A stretch of 64,000 nucleotides of DNA from Centropus unirufus (taxonomy: Eukaryota > Chordata > Aves > Cuculiformes > Centropidae): NCBI GenBank assembly GCA_013397695.1, contig VYZI01000123.1, forward strand, positions 1,783,206 through 1,847,205, in the 5' to 3' direction. Shown here in pieces: positions 1-13,900 of this stretch (position 1 is the first letter of the stretch; every line of letters begins with the position of its first letter). The notes under the pieces were generated by a model. It was not told the DNA's origin and searched no databases. It worked only from the letters and a program-made list of their open reading frames with translations. Both the position numbers and the translations under genes were made by a program.

Positions 1-3000
1 GAAAAGTCTCCTATTTCTCCTCACATTATAGAATCTTACTGCTTAAAGAAATTGATGGTTCCTCCCACTGTAAGAGATTAGAGGTTTTGCAGAAAGCAAA
101 TTTGGAAGCAGACTTAGGACTGAAAAACCTCTCAAAGCTAACAGTTTGTAGGTACTTACAGATGCCAAGAAAAAATGTTTGAAACCTATGAAGGTAGGAA
201 CACTTGAGGAGCTTCTAGTTTAGACCCTATGCACCAAGAATAGAAGATTTAAAATACACCTATTGTCAAAGGAGAAAGGGCAATTTGCTTCCCCCAGTAT
301 AGGACATATTTTTAAGAAATTAAACAATGACTACAAGAAATTAAAATATGTCATTAACTTAAAGACAAGGGTTTAATTGCCATGAAATATATATGTAAAT
401 GTAATTTGCTGCAGGCTTCAATGTCCTTATGTGGATGTGTCACTTATTTGTAGGTCAGTTATGGTTTTTAATGGGAGCATTTTGATAAGTAAGCTTTGCA
501 GCTGGTTCTGCTATTCATGGTGTATATAAAATATGATGTATGTTCTGAGGAAGAGTCAGCTTTAAAGTAGTGATAATCAATGCAATATTTGTTTTTCTGC
601 ATATTCCAGATCATTCTAGGAATGGAATAAAATGAGCTAACTTCTTACAAACCCATCACCTGTGTTCTGTGTATCTATAGTACAATCGCCTCAAAGATGA
701 TAATAGGCAGAAGATACTGAAAGTGTTCATTTATCTTCTGAGTTTTTTGGGTTTTTTTCTTCTGTCTGGATTTTTTCCTTTTCCTTTTCACAATAACCCT
801 CACAGGGGAATCTTATATTAAACAGTGTTTTCTTACATCTGTTTGCTAAACCAAGTAATATAGGCAAAGTTATAGCTGGAGATAGAGCGTAGAAACAGCA
901 AGGCCATAGAAAAGGAAAAAAAATGCACTCTTTAACTGAAGGATCCTTTTGTTTAGCCCTTTTGAGAGAGACCTCAGTGACCTTAGAAAACCTCTAGCTG
1001 CAGCTCATGAAACTGGGTTAAGAGACTCAGCAGAGGACTTTGAGAGCCCTCTACAGGCCATCAGTGCCTCATAACTCCAAGGAGGTTGGTAGCCCTGCTC
1101 TGCTCATCTTCATCTGCTTTGATGTGTGGATGAAAGACGTGTTTTATTAGCCATTTATCACAGCGGGGGTTTTGGTCTGTAACAGTAAGCCATTCCTTTA
1201 GTGATGCATTCAGCTGGCAGCATTGTTCGGTTTGAATAACTACTTGCCAAAAAAGGAAAAGAATTTGTCCTCTCTCCGGATTTGTTATTTCATTAGAGTT
1301 CTCCACAAGAACTCCAATAAAGGATTTGAGTCTATAAATCACCCTCCATAACGTTCTCAAGCAATTAGTCCTTAAAAACGTTTGCTATCTCCTTAGTAGT
1401 ACATAATTTGAAGGTGCTCGGTGATTCAGCTTAGGTTCAGACTCACTAACCTTTAGACGTTTGGCTCATCAGTCTGGGCCCCTGGTTGAACTGAAAGCTG
1501 AACTTTTTTTATTCTTTGTGGCAGGTTTATAGTAGAGAGCCGCTGGATGCCTTCCATGAAGGAAAACTCAAAACATATGAACTCTTCGTAAGGCGATAGT
1601 AGAAGGTGCTGCTGAGAAATAATGTTCTCATGCTGTCAGAGTCACTGGAAGGGGGCTGGGGAAAACGCTCGTTCTAAGACAGATGCAGAAACAATCACTC
1701 CTGTTTAACTCCCTAAATGGGTAACCCTAGTTTATGGGGCATCAGTGATGGAAATCTTGCTGACATCACTCTGAGGACTTTTTATTGGCAGGGATTATAG
1801 GTTCTCGGGAGAGCATTGCAACCTCTGTGCTGACAATTTCGAATGCTGACCCCTTGAAAGAAGTGTAAAGGGCAATCTTCTTTGAAGAAGTATACATTTT
1901 AATTACAAACTTCATGATGAACATAGCTAAAATATTTCCAATTTACTCCATACATAAACTGAACAATTAGTCAGCTTCATGTTAGAAAATAGGAAATTCC
2001 ATGCCTCTCATGCAAAAGTGTATTTGTCACCACCAGCTAACAGAGTTCACATACCTTGTTGCCTTTTGTTGGCATTCCCAGTTCCATTGGCCTTTTTTCT
2101 GGTAAATTAAGAAGACAATTACAGATTTGCAAACCCCTTTGGGGACATTCCAGGGTTTTCTATTTGGCATTACAGAGAGATACTCACGAGCTGCCCAAAC
2201 TAGCGTGGTTTAGAGGATATGGATTTAATTTTTCTTCATTTTTTGAGATTCAGACTTCTGCTAGAGATTTTGTTCTGACATTGACCTGCGAATGATGTCC
2301 TTTACGTGATTTTGCAAAAGAGCTTTGCAGATTAGATCCTTTTGCTTTTTCAGTTTAGTTCAGAATTCTCTTCTGATATGCCCTCTGACACAATAAAGTT
2401 TTAGGTTCAGGGGCAGTGGGCAAGGGAACTGAACATACCAGCTCAAATCTATGCTCTTTCTGCATCTTCGTCCAGTATTTCACCCAAGAGCACATTAAAC
2501 CCGTCAGAGACAAACCTATGTGACTAGGACAGTAACATTCTCGACCAGGATCCTTTCAAGTATAAAATCTCAGTCACATAAATTCAAACTATGACTGCTG
2601 TCTTTGTCAATGTGAAGTGCACAACTGGAAAAAAAAAAATGACCACAGCAATTTAAGAGAGTGACATTAGTGCAAATTAATCTAATGAATACTATATGGT
2701 TTGAGGTTAGGAAAGGCTGTATTAGTCTGTATAAGTTCAACCCTTGATTTCAGAAGAGCAGAAACATAAAATATTTGCAAATGGGAACCCATCTTTCCAG
2801 TCAAAAGGATTTGTTTGACCTCCAAAAAAGGGCTTCACTTTTGGCTCATACATTGTTTTAGACTCATGCACAATAGGCAGCACTTGCCTTAGTAATTAGC
2901 CTATTTAATTAAACTGAGAAAGAATTCCCTGAAGTCAGTAAATGAAAATGTATTCTATTTCACTATTTCTGGCCATATAGCGTACACAGTATAAAAAAAA

Positions 3001-3991
3001 AAAACCCAAACAATTTAAAGATTACTGGACATGCCTGTAACTTCTGTGGGAACCATATGCATTCATTGTGAGGCCAGAGGTAAGGGCTTGTAGAAGACAG
3101 GCTTTTCACCCATTAGGTCTGTCCTGTAGATACAGAAACACACTTTTATCAGAGGACATTTATAAATAATTTATAAAAGGCAAACTGATCAGCATGTTGC
3201 CATGGATCTAAGCAATATGTCTAATAAGCTCAAAAGTCAATTCTACTACATCTATTTGCCAGGAAATGACAGACTGGCTGGCTCAATAATGATTGCTTAT
3301 CTCTTTATTAAAAACTCTGTTAAATGATTTTTTCATGCATACATGTGTATGTGTCTATTGTACGTATAGTACTCACCATGGTGTGACATTACAAGTATCT
3401 GAAGTCAGTAGTTAAAAAAATCCTAAAACCACCGTTCTCCAGCTTGATGCATCAGGTTTTTAGTGGCAAGTAGGAGTCTCTGAAACAATATAAAACATTG
3501 TTGGGGCTGGTAGGATGGTGGAGGATGTGTGTATCATAGATCCTGCTAATAACTGTAGGAAGACTCTTAGCTATTTTAAAGAAATAATTGAGTGTTGTGC
3601 TCTAACTTTTTTGTTTTCTTTTATTTCTAGACTGCGAATATTTTTCATAAAGCAAGTCAGTTTGGCACAGAGAAAAAAGAATAACCAGAACAAAACTATT
3701 TTAATAACCATCCCTTTGCTGTTCAAGTAATAAAAAGTACCAAACACGCCAGGCCAAGTTTTTTAAAAAGACTCCCTAAACCAAAGATCTCCAGCAGATT
3801 ATGATTCTAGAAGGTAAATCAAAATATGGGCCCAAAACACCTGTCAGGGTCCTTTTAAAAATATTCCCTATAGTAATTGAGAAGGATATAAAATAATCTC
3901 CTTATAGCTGGTTGTAAAATCTCAGTGACTGAGACGAATACAGAAATTAGCAAGTAACAGGACACTAAACCTTTATAACATTTTTACTTAC

Positions 3992-4018
3992 CTCTGTTAC
4001 TAATAACACTTCAGAAGA
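3992..4018 (-). other. Candidate 27-nt microexon (unverified)
   Basis: On the minus strand a strong 3' splice site (a pyrimidine tract of T and C runs ending in CCCCCAG, from about 4042 down to 4019) is followed after exactly 27 nt by a strong 5' splice site (CAGAG then GTAAGTAAA, positions 3996-3983). The 27 nt is a multiple of three and is open only in phase 0, reading SSEVLLVTE; both other phases contain a stop. Length, symmetry and strong flanking sites are what is seen in vertebrate neuronal microexons. No host gene is identified and no neighbouring exon is certain, so chance remains a serious alternative. Confidence 0.18.
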
Positions 4019-4619
4019 CTGGGGGAAAAAGGAATAATATGAAATCTAATATTTCTGCTTCCATTTACGCAACCTGTTATTTGAGCTGTGAGAACAGAAG
4101 CTATTTGTTAATGTTCTGGTTATCCTTCTGGCTCATGTAAAAGGGCATACAGATAATATCAAGAAGCTGTGCAGCGATACTGCATGTACTTTTTCAATCT
4201 ACTACCTAATGATATTGGGTTTAATTAAAAATATGTGGTGTCATATTTTCAGTGATATTATTGCTTATAGAAGGGTTATGCATTACACAGTCATATTGGC
4301 CATGTTGTTTCCCAGACAAACCATACCAGCCTCTAACTACTTACAGCTGTGTGAAGCCCCAAATAAAAAAAGTTTGCAGAACATCTCACTTGGGAGCACT
4401 AAAATCATCCTATTAGGACAGAATGTGTCTAGAAGAGTAGAAATAAGACCTAGAGAAACCACCTGATACATCCTCCTTCACCAAGAACTCTTAAGTTTCA
4501 AAAATGCCTTTTTATAGTCGGTGTACATATGTAGGAAAAGTGCATAAATATTTTAAAAGATTAAACTGGTTAAAACAATATAGAGCAACTAAGAATGACT
4601 AGAATGTTTTTGTTCCCAG

Positions 4620-4689
4620 GTTATCAAGATACCCGACCTGATTTCTGCAAACATCATGGCTATTCACGAGTGTGGGATTTGTCACTGTG
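4620..4689 (+). other. Candidate 70-nt internal exon (unverified)
   Basis: A pyrimidine-rich acceptor ending in TTGTTCCCAG (to 4619) and a donor GTAAGC (from 4690) bound a 70-nt segment. Starting from the third base, the frame is open throughout; it begins YQDTRPDFCKHH and ends RVWDLSLW, which reads more like a real peptide than most random frames here. The frame from the first base is also open and the second has a stop. I do not recognise the protein family. It lies on the opposite strand to the microexon candidate 600 bp away, so at least one of the two is probably spurious or they belong to different transcripts. Confidence 0.18.
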
Positions 4690-7600
4690 GTAAGCTGTGA
4701 CTGTCTCATAGGATGTATTTTCCCATTACATGCTGAAAATTAATCTTGCTGTGACTGCCTACCTAACACTTGCAGTATTCTTCAGTTCCATGATTGAATG
4801 ACTGGAATAATAAATGAAAAACAGCTAATAATGAGTGAACTTTCAAATGGATAATCATTCATAACAAATTACATTCAGCTGTAGGTCCTTCTAAGCAAAC
4901 TAAAATATAATACATGGATGACCAAATAACTATAATACATAATACTCCACAAATTAAACCAATTTAACACTTTCCAGAAATCTGTTTGCGAGTCATATTT
5001 TTAACATTGGGCAAGCTCTATGCTTTTGTAACACATGTTATTGTTAGGTTTCTATATATCCCAAAAATTGAAGTTTCATATTAACCCTACCCAGGGAATC
5101 TATAAAATATTGGAATACTTTTCTGCTTTTATCACTTTCAGATGTTTGTTTAAAGGAAATTTGACATTCAATGTGTAGTTAGTACCATTACTTACTTCCA
5201 TTGTGTGTTAGCCAGAAACACCAGAATTTTACTTCCTGCATAAGAAAATCTTATCTACAATAAGCACTCTTTGGCTATGTTAATAAAATGATTTATTGCT
5301 CTTTGATCTTAATTTAAATAATGAAATGCAATATTCCTTTTTTTCCTGGAACATGACAAACATATTTAAATAAAAATGTTCTCAAGCATTAATTTTAAAT
5401 AAAATTCATCTCCACTAGAAATTAAGTCTATCAGAAAACCTCTGGTTGGTCAGCCACTGCACCAATGAACATATTCACAGAAAATCTACCACAATTCCCA
5501 GCAGGTCAAAAAACTGGAAAGTTTTAACAGATAAAGTTAATATCCCATTACAAAACAAAACATTGCCAGCTTCTCAAGCAAGATCTCTCAGGGCTGCCAA
5601 AGATAGAATCACAGGTCAGTAAATCCTCCTCTCTTCAGTCTTTGTTAAGCTTTGGCTGCTAAAATGAATTGTGGTATTGATTCCAAAGGGGCTAAGGAAG
5701 TTCCTACTTCTCTTCCTTTCTCCCAGCAATGTCAACCAAATTTCTGTATGCTTCTAAAAATGTTGATGGGAGTTTCTGTATCATCATAAAGCCCTACCTC
5801 ATTCAACTCTTGGGCACATCCAGCAACTGATGTTACGTGTTATGCTTAAAAAAACTTTTAAAAGTTCTAAAAATCACAGAATGTGATAAAAGCTACCATT
5901 TTGAAAGTTGGCCCTAAAAATACTTGGTAAAGCATAGAAGAGTAGATTCAGGTGAAAAGATTTCTTGGTATGAATATTTACTCTAAAAAATATTTGTCCC
6001 CTTGAATTCCATAAACACAAGGAGACTTTTCTACCAAACTAAGAAGGAAGGAGAGAACACAAGTGTTTTTAAAGAATATATTAGCCTTAGACTTTTTACA
6101 AGTTTCCATTTATTCGTTACCTATGTAAACAAAACACAGTCCTTTTGGTATTCTGTAACAGTTAAGTTCCCCACAAAATGCTGAACAGAACTGTGGCCCA
6201 GTATCTACATGCTAGCTCACTACTATATAAACAAAGGACGTTTGCTAAATCAAAGTCGAACATAAAAAGGACAATGATGAATGATATTGATACATTTACA
6301 GTACTATTAAGAACAGTTTTTTTCTGATGTACTGCTTTTCATTGTCCTGAGTGTGTGTAAATTGAGGATGTGGCAGGCACAGTGGATAAGTAAAGTGGTT
6401 TCCTTAGAAACAATAAAAGCAGAAACTATAAAGCAGAACATCCTCTCAACTGATGTGACTTTTTAATGGTTCTGATAACACAGAGAACAGACGCAAGTAG
6501 CCTCACTGTTTGTACATAGCACACAGCTTAGTTCCCCAAATAGCTGAATTGCTTTCCATATAAGATCATAAAATCTAGAAATAATCCCACAGGGCTGCTA
6601 TTAAGGAAGAGGGCATAACTATGACGTTCCAATATTAGCATTATAAGCTAAATATAGTAGCTGGCATTTCTGATGCCCACTTGTGCTCATTTCTTCTGTG
6701 ATAAGTAGTTCATCTTCCTCCTTCGTGTTAATAGCTAGCTCACGTATACTGGAAAGATATGACTGCTGCAACCAGTATACTTCTAGAAAATCCAGATTAG
6801 AGCTCATCCCAGCAAGCCATTCCTTTGTCAACTTTTCCAAAACTAGGAGCCCACTTTATGCATACAAACAATTCCTGAAATTACCAAATGTCCAACAGCA
6901 CTTCAGCAGGATTGGGAGACAGTGTACATTTATGTAGAAAACAATTTGGTGAAAAAGCTTCACGTTCTTCTCTGGATGCCACAGAAAGTAAGGGACAGCC
7001 CTCACGCACTGTCCCCAGTGGGCTATGAGCAGTGCTTTGTTTTAGTTAAAGGACATAAATGCACTGACTTCTGATCACTGAATTGTTTTTATGACTGCTC
7101 TGTGTCTCTGCAGCCGTGTTCACTTTTCAGGGCATGGTGAGGCTTTGCAAACTCCTTTATAGAACTTGATAATAATGAACTGTCAGCTGAAAGCAAAAAA
7201 AAAATATATATGGAAATACTAGTCACTGAAAAAGGTGACACACTATGTCATAGTTTTTACTGTTTTCAAAACTCATTTTTCAGTTCTCTAAAACTGATGT
7301 GCAGAGTTCTATGTTTAAATAATAACAAAGAGGCAAAGGGCTAGGTCTCTCCCAAAACCTTTAGTTCAGTCTGTGCACAGAAATTAGTAGAGGCTGGGAT
7401 TGCCATAGAGGTTTTGTCTCTGTGATTACAACAGACAATTGCATTCACAGGCAGTATTCTCAAGGTATATTCTTCAGATTCTGCTCAATTCTCAGGGTGT
7501 TGTTAGAGATACAAAGTGGAAGTACATATTAACATCAATCCAAGAATTGTACCCACAGAGATCCAAATCCTAGTTTGGCTTGTAGAGATGAGCCATAACT

Positions 7601-7879
7601 CTCATGAAATTAAATTAAGGAAGAATATTAAAATTATCAGGTGTTTTCCAATGTGCCATTCATTTTCCAGAGCATGGGTGTTCAAAGAGAAAAGGAATTG
7701 ACTTTGAAAAATCTAGTGCTTGATTCTTTTGAGTATATTCCAGTATATTTGAGGATGCCTTCTCTAGGTACATGTGTGAATGTGGATTCCGTGGCAGCCA
7801 GCATAAGTATCTTTGGTTCTGGGAATCTTTTTCTTCCAGAATTTTTGGTAATTGACACTTTTCTGTTAGATTAGGGATA

Positions 7880-7955
7880 CAATTTAGTAGTGGACAAACA
7901 TGATTGGACTCAATGATCTTAAAGCTCTTTTTCAGCCAAGTGATTCTATAATTTT
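7880..7955 (+). repeat. CR1 LINE 3' end fragment
   Basis: A short remnant of the 3' terminus of a CR1 non-LTR retrotransposon, the dominant LINE of birds. A 'TTTAGTAGTGGAC' stretch is followed by 'GATTGGACTCAATGATCTTA', then a pyrimidine-rich 'CTCTTTTTCAGCCAA' and 'TGATTCTATAATTTTG', matching the order of blocks in the CR1 tail. The copy is 5'-truncated, as most CR1 insertions are, and diverged. No open frame is left. Confidence 0.75.
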
Positions 7956-10900
7956 GATCCATCCTTTCTCCAAATTTCTGACTTATTCTCAATGGAGCAA
8001 AGGTACCTTTGGCCAAGGTATTTGCTTTTCAGAGACAGATGATGCTGCAGCTACCTATGACTTTTGCTGAAAAAGACCTTTCAGGCTGCTTTTTCCCATT
8101 TCCTCCACCTCACCAGATCAACCTTTCTAGATATGTAATCTGAAGAAAAAATGCAATTCATTTTTATAGTTTCCTATTAGGGGGGTCCATGTGTTGTTTT
8201 GAACAGATAGGTTTTATTCTACCAGCTCTTTGCCTGTTTTGTGAAAAAGTTTAAAGGTTCTTTAGTAGGTTTGCGAAATATATAGCAGAAGCAAAATAGA
8301 ACTGTTACAAGTAAGGTAAGCTGTCATATCTTTAAAACAGCAACTATGAAATGTTAGAACAAAACAAAAAATAACTTTTCTTCACAGATATTACAGTAGC
8401 AGAAAGCAATTTCTGTCTATCTGTATGAATTATAGGGAATTTTTTGAAAGATGTCTGTACTAGAAGATCATTTTAGTACAGTTTACGTCCATCAACAACA
8501 CAGGCCTTGTACTACCTTTCATATTACTGTTTTATTCAAGCTTTCTAACAGCTTTAATGTTATTACAAAACATATTCCTACCTCTATACTTGTTTCATAT
8601 ATGAAATGCCTTTGTATAGGCTATAAAAACTCCCTCCTTAACAGATTCTGCTGCACATACCACAATTAGTTCTGCCATTGACAAACTTAGATACCATTAT
8701 GCTTATGAAAGAGTAATATATAGATAGGATTCTGAAAAAATAAATCCATTATTGTTATTATCCATGTTTAGAAGTTAGTTTTGTCATTGCAGTACAGCAA
8801 GTAATATCATCTGGCTCACATCAATCAGTGTCTTGAGAGAGAAATTAAGAAGCAACAATTTAATCCACTTCCCCTCCGTTTTTGGGACTCATTTGCTGCT
8901 GCCAAAGATGTACATCAATCCTGCCTCAGTTGTGCAGAGCAAGGAAACAAGAAAGCTACTTGCATCTTATGTGTGAGAGATAGCAAACATGCTTCTGCAA
9001 GGCAAGATCCAAGTTATTTAAGCAGACATATAAATTTGAAAGGCCGGGTCATTGCTTCATTCTGTGGCCCTTTGTAGCTAAATCTGTCGTGTAGTCTTTA
9101 CCTTCACTCTCTGTGTGTGCACACTTATGTCAAATATCAACAGCCTTCTTAAACTAGAAGTGACTTTCAAAGTTACACTTCTGAGCAAGGATGTTAACAT
9201 GACTAAAGGTAGGGAGTGTTAATCATAAATCAAATTGGTTTGAGTGATTGTTTGACTGCTGTACATCACCTTTTAGTATATTATCACTATAACCAAAATT
9301 CCAGTGTTGCAAGGGAATATATTCTCTCCACTACTACCTATAAAATTCTGAATTAACTCATCAAATTTTCACTTTGGCTAGAGATAACCTTCCCTATGCC
9401 AGCAGCTGTAACAAAAGTCATGTTTTCTGAGTATGGTTATATCAACTAACTAGTGTTTAGATGAGCTGAATTGCACCATTGATTTTGTGTTATTGCAATA
9501 CCTCACATGAATATAATCATTCAAAGTGATTCAAATTAAAGTTCAATTGATAGATTTGGCGAAGGGTAGGAGGCGGAGAAAGAGTGGATGTTGTCATCTA
9601 GTCCATTAGATTTTCTTCTATGAAATTATGTGGCTAAGGAATGCCCAGGCTCTTTCACGTGGAGACCCTTGTTGAAAAAATAAATCACTCCAAAGCTGCA
9701 CAACTAATAGCATTACTTCAAGTAATCTGCTATTACCAAGCATCATATTTGTCCCACAAAAGAAATGGAAAACTGCAAATGGAGGAGACAGTGGCCGCAG
9801 AAATTTCAGACTAATTAAAATTACTGTATTCACTGATATCCTGACAAAAATCAGAACTACACTAACTTCAGAGTGGATAAAGTAGGAAGTGAGTGTAATT
9901 TTTAAACTATGTTAATTTACTGTAGCATAAAGAAGAAAACATTTAAATACTCATAAGTTAAATAATCAACATTTTAAATAAACAGTTTGTTGCTAACAGC
10001 CTGGCAAGCCACTCCAAACTGAGAATGACAGTGCTAATCTGAGAGTGGGAGAATCGCCTCTTGTGTATTCTTCTGCTGGACGTTGGGAATGGTATTCATC
10101 TCACCTAACTTCAGACTTCTATCAGCTAGGGGAGGATTTCAGGTCCAGCTCCAGACATGCAACTAGATATAAATTCAGTGTTTAGGCTCCTGTTAGAGTC
10201 TTTGTGAATCTAGTCAACTGAGTCAGTGCTGTACAGAGAGCTACTGAAATGGCCAAAAGTGAATTATTATTTTTGGGTGAGCTGTATAGCTTACTCACTT
10301 CTGCTGTCTATATTGACTAAATCTGACATTTAACTCTGTTGCATAACCTTTGGTGTTTAGCATCATTTAAGATTTCTCAAGCGCCCAACATGTCAACTGA
10401 AAGCTCTCATCTATGGGGTGGAGACTACAGGAGACCTACACCCTTTTGTTATTGCAGTGGGGGACCACGCTGGGTACCCTGGGGCACCTGAGATGGCACA
10501 TACATTAGGCAACTGAGTTACCCCCTCATTGATTATAGCAGAAACTTAAACACGAAGTCACCTTCCTAGACATACACAAAATTAGTATCTCAGTTCGTCT
10601 CAACATGCATGTCTAAAGCTCCTTGAGCTGTCCGAGCAATTTCTAATTATGCTCTAGCTCCTACCACAGAAGTGCCTGGTTTGCCAGTAGGCCACCAGTC
10701 ACATACTGGCTTTGCCAATATCTGGAATAGTCAAGGCAAGAAATCACGCTAAGTACGTATGTTTAGCCAGTTTCTAATCTAAGCTAGTTGTTAAATTTCC
10801 TCTCCAGACAACAGAAAGTCATAGGCACTTCTGTCTATTCACTCTTGAATGGTGAAACAGATTTCTAAAACTGATTATCTACTGAGTATAGCAGATAACC

Positions 10901-13900
10901 ACATAACTTGGTGAGAGTAAGGGAAACTATTTTCAGGTGGACAAAGGTGGTGAGAGTGTCCCCCCAGAGTCTTAGAATTATTTCACAATGAATAATAACT
11001 GGCATTGAGTTGGTTTGTGTTGAAGTTGTATCTAAGCACCCAAATATAAACAATTTACTAACCAGAAATAGAAGAAAGACTGCAGAGCTGTTAGGGAATG
11101 CATGAGGTGGTACATTATTAACATACAGACTGTCAGAAAAGACACAAGAATACATGGTATTTAATTTAGGAGTTACATCATAGGCTCATTCAGAGTCTTT
11201 TCTGAGTGCACATTATGTCTCAAAAAAAAAGATTAAGATATTATGAAGTGCTCCTTAAGAAGTACCAGAGTACTTTGTTTTCTCTCATTTGGCTTGCATT
11301 ATTTGTCTCTCGTATTTAGCTGAGTAAGGGAAACCGCTTATCTCCCAGACTCTTACCTCCAAGTCAAGAGACTACTGTGTATTCGAGCCTTGGCCTTACA
11401 TAATGCACTGTAAATCCTTAGTCTGTTGCCTAGACCTTAGCTTGCTCTGCTCACATTTCATCATGCCAGTAGGTATATAAACTCGCAATCAAAAAGCTTT
11501 GTATAACCAGCAGGGCTTATCACAGTGGATTGAGCACAGACTCCTCAGACCAGAACTTGTTCCCATCAACCTGAATTGGGACTTAGGCAGCGCAGGTTCA
11601 GGTCTTCTCTGAAAAAGGCCATGTAAATAAACTTTCTCATTAATTTTAGACAAGCCTGTGTCCAAACTGCCCTTGCAGTATGACTTTAAACATCTCAATA
11701 AATATCTGATTCCCTCTGAGGCTTCACAAGAGAAAGTCTGACAAATTTCCTGGATACTGTTCTGTAAGGAGAGTCCTGAGCACCTTTGAACGTCATCTAA
11801 TTGCATGAGATAACCAGATCCGTGGGCTCTTTAAAAAATAACTTGAGCTGTAAAATAATGTAATATCTTTAATGTTACAAAGCTATTGCATTCCCTTAAA
11901 GGGCTACTGCCATATTTTGAGTGCAAATTCTGTAGTATTTAGGAAGACTGATCAGACCCGATGGGCCAAACCTTCTGTGTACCCAGAAAGCATTATATCC
12001 TCCACCAAATAAGAAGGAAAATACTTTTCCTTCTGCTTGTATGCTAATTTCTCTCAAATATTAAGAAAGAAGAGTACATCAAAAAGGCCAGAAAAATAAT
12101 CATTATGTAACTCCAAATCCAGGGGAAAAAAGATGACAAAGTGTAAGTGGAGATCTTTTATGCCAACGTTTCAGTAAAAGTTTCATTGTAATATAACAGT
12201 TCTATGATCGATGTTTCACTCAGGTTTAGTAATGTAAAACCTAATCACATGGAAAACACTTTGACAAATTTGGTTAACAGCAGCATCTTTCCCAGTATTT
12301 TATCAGGGTGCATATTCTACAAATTTAATGCAAAATAGCTGCAATGATGTACAGCAACTAAAAAAAAATATTTGAGAATGAATTAAAAGTATTCACCTAC
12401 TTTTTAATATATTCTTGGCAATAAGATTTTGTCAACTTTTGAAAATGAATGTAACGTTTATAATTGTAAATGAGAAAATTAACATCAGAGCACATTAAAA
12501 AAGAGGAATCATGCTTGGAATGTGTGACTCACTGAAGTGTGGTGAGTAGGAGGTTCTATGTTGCAACCTGAATTGTACTAAAGACAAAGTACATTTCATA
12601 TTCTTTTCTCCCTCTCTCTTTAGAGACGCATGAACCAAACCTCCATGCAGTATAGATTAATAGAATCTTGGCTATTTTTCTCAATCAATTTTATATGATT
12701 ATTAAAAATGTGCAAGCTCTTTGACAAACAGTGGGATGGAAACTGGCTAGAGGAACATAAGCTAACGAACAAAACTGAGACAAGCACGTCTGCTTTTATG
12801 AAAATGATTTCACAGTGTCTTCAGCATAATTTTTATAGTAGAAACATCTTCTACGCATCAGCCAATATAGCCTAAATAAATCTTTTTGTGGTTTTTGGGC
12901 TCAGGTCCATACAAGTCAGTCAAATCGTGTTCTGCATGCAGTTTTCAAAACACTGCTGATCTCAGTGCTCTGTGGTCTCATTTTTCATCCCACTTATCCT
13001 CACTGTGAGTGCGAGCATAAAAAGACATCAAGGGGATCAAGCTCCAGAAATATGAATTCCAACTGTAATTAGTAATTGGACCTCTGTCTGACCTAGTGGA
13101 CAGAAAAAAAGATGATATTACAATATTTTACACTGAGAGAAAATAAATTAAAGAATAACAGTTTTTCCCAAAGAGTGTGTAAAGAATAAATGAACAGGGT
13201 ATGAAGTTAATTAATCCTGAAAAACTTATCCCCAAACCAGAACAATATCAATCAATTTCTTTTGCCCAGTCGCTCTCTTAATTCCATAAAAATATTTCAA
13301 ATTTTCCCCTTCATCCCACTCTTCCTTCAGACTCATAATTCCTTCTCAAGTGGAAGAAACTGTAATGTGAATTCTGAAGGTCTGAACAATTTCACATGTT
13401 TCAATTCACTATGCAAGCATATATTTGTTTTGGAGATAGGAGGATATTGAAAGGAGATTTTTAAAGAGAAAATTGTTCAAATGATAAACTAACATCCTAG
13501 AGGAAAGGAGTGACAGGACATAAGTGACAAAGTTGTAAGGATAGTCTCAAAAACTGCAAGAAAGATAACCATTCTTCCAATCTCCCTTTACTTCCTTGAT
13601 TTTGATTGTGCCCTCAGGGCATGCCTGCAACATACACAGTAAATAATAAACAATGCAATACGTCCTCGAGGCATTCTCTATTTCAGTAGAGCACTTGACC
13701 TATGAACATCCTGGAAATAGTTTTTTCTCACACTGTCATAAATAAATTGGGCCATTTGTTGCTTGAGGGTGCAATTCTGGCCAGATTTTTCAGAACGTAA
13801 AATAGGCCATGCCTGCTAACAGAGGCTGAACACGTCATTTTGCATGCAGTGAAAAGATGCCAGAGAACCTGAATGAAGTGAATAAATACAATAAACAAAG

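Larger units (their letters stand above)
1..7879. other. Unique AT-rich non-coding sequence
   Basis: No gene is recognisable in this stretch on either strand. Open frames are short (at most 99 codons from an ATG) and match no family I know. The content is ordinary AT-rich vertebrate intergenic or intronic sequence with short A and T runs. Three segments bounded by splice-like signals occur here; two are listed separately at low confidence (3992-4018 and 4620-4689) and one was rejected (2055-2098). Confidence 0.7.

Noticed and set aside
1061..1360. 99-codon minus-strand frame
   Set aside because: Hydrophilic peptide with no recognisable family or splice signals; length within chance expectation.
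2055..2098. Minus-strand 44-nt exon candidate (donor AACAAG/GTATGT)
   Set aside because: All three phases are open, so the frame carries no information, and the acceptor tract is interrupted by purines. Indistinguishable from a decoy.
12600..12700. Excellent acceptor-like tract (CCCTCTCTCTTTAG) followed by about 24 open codons
   Set aside because: No donor or polyadenylation signal in a sensible place and no recognisable peptide.
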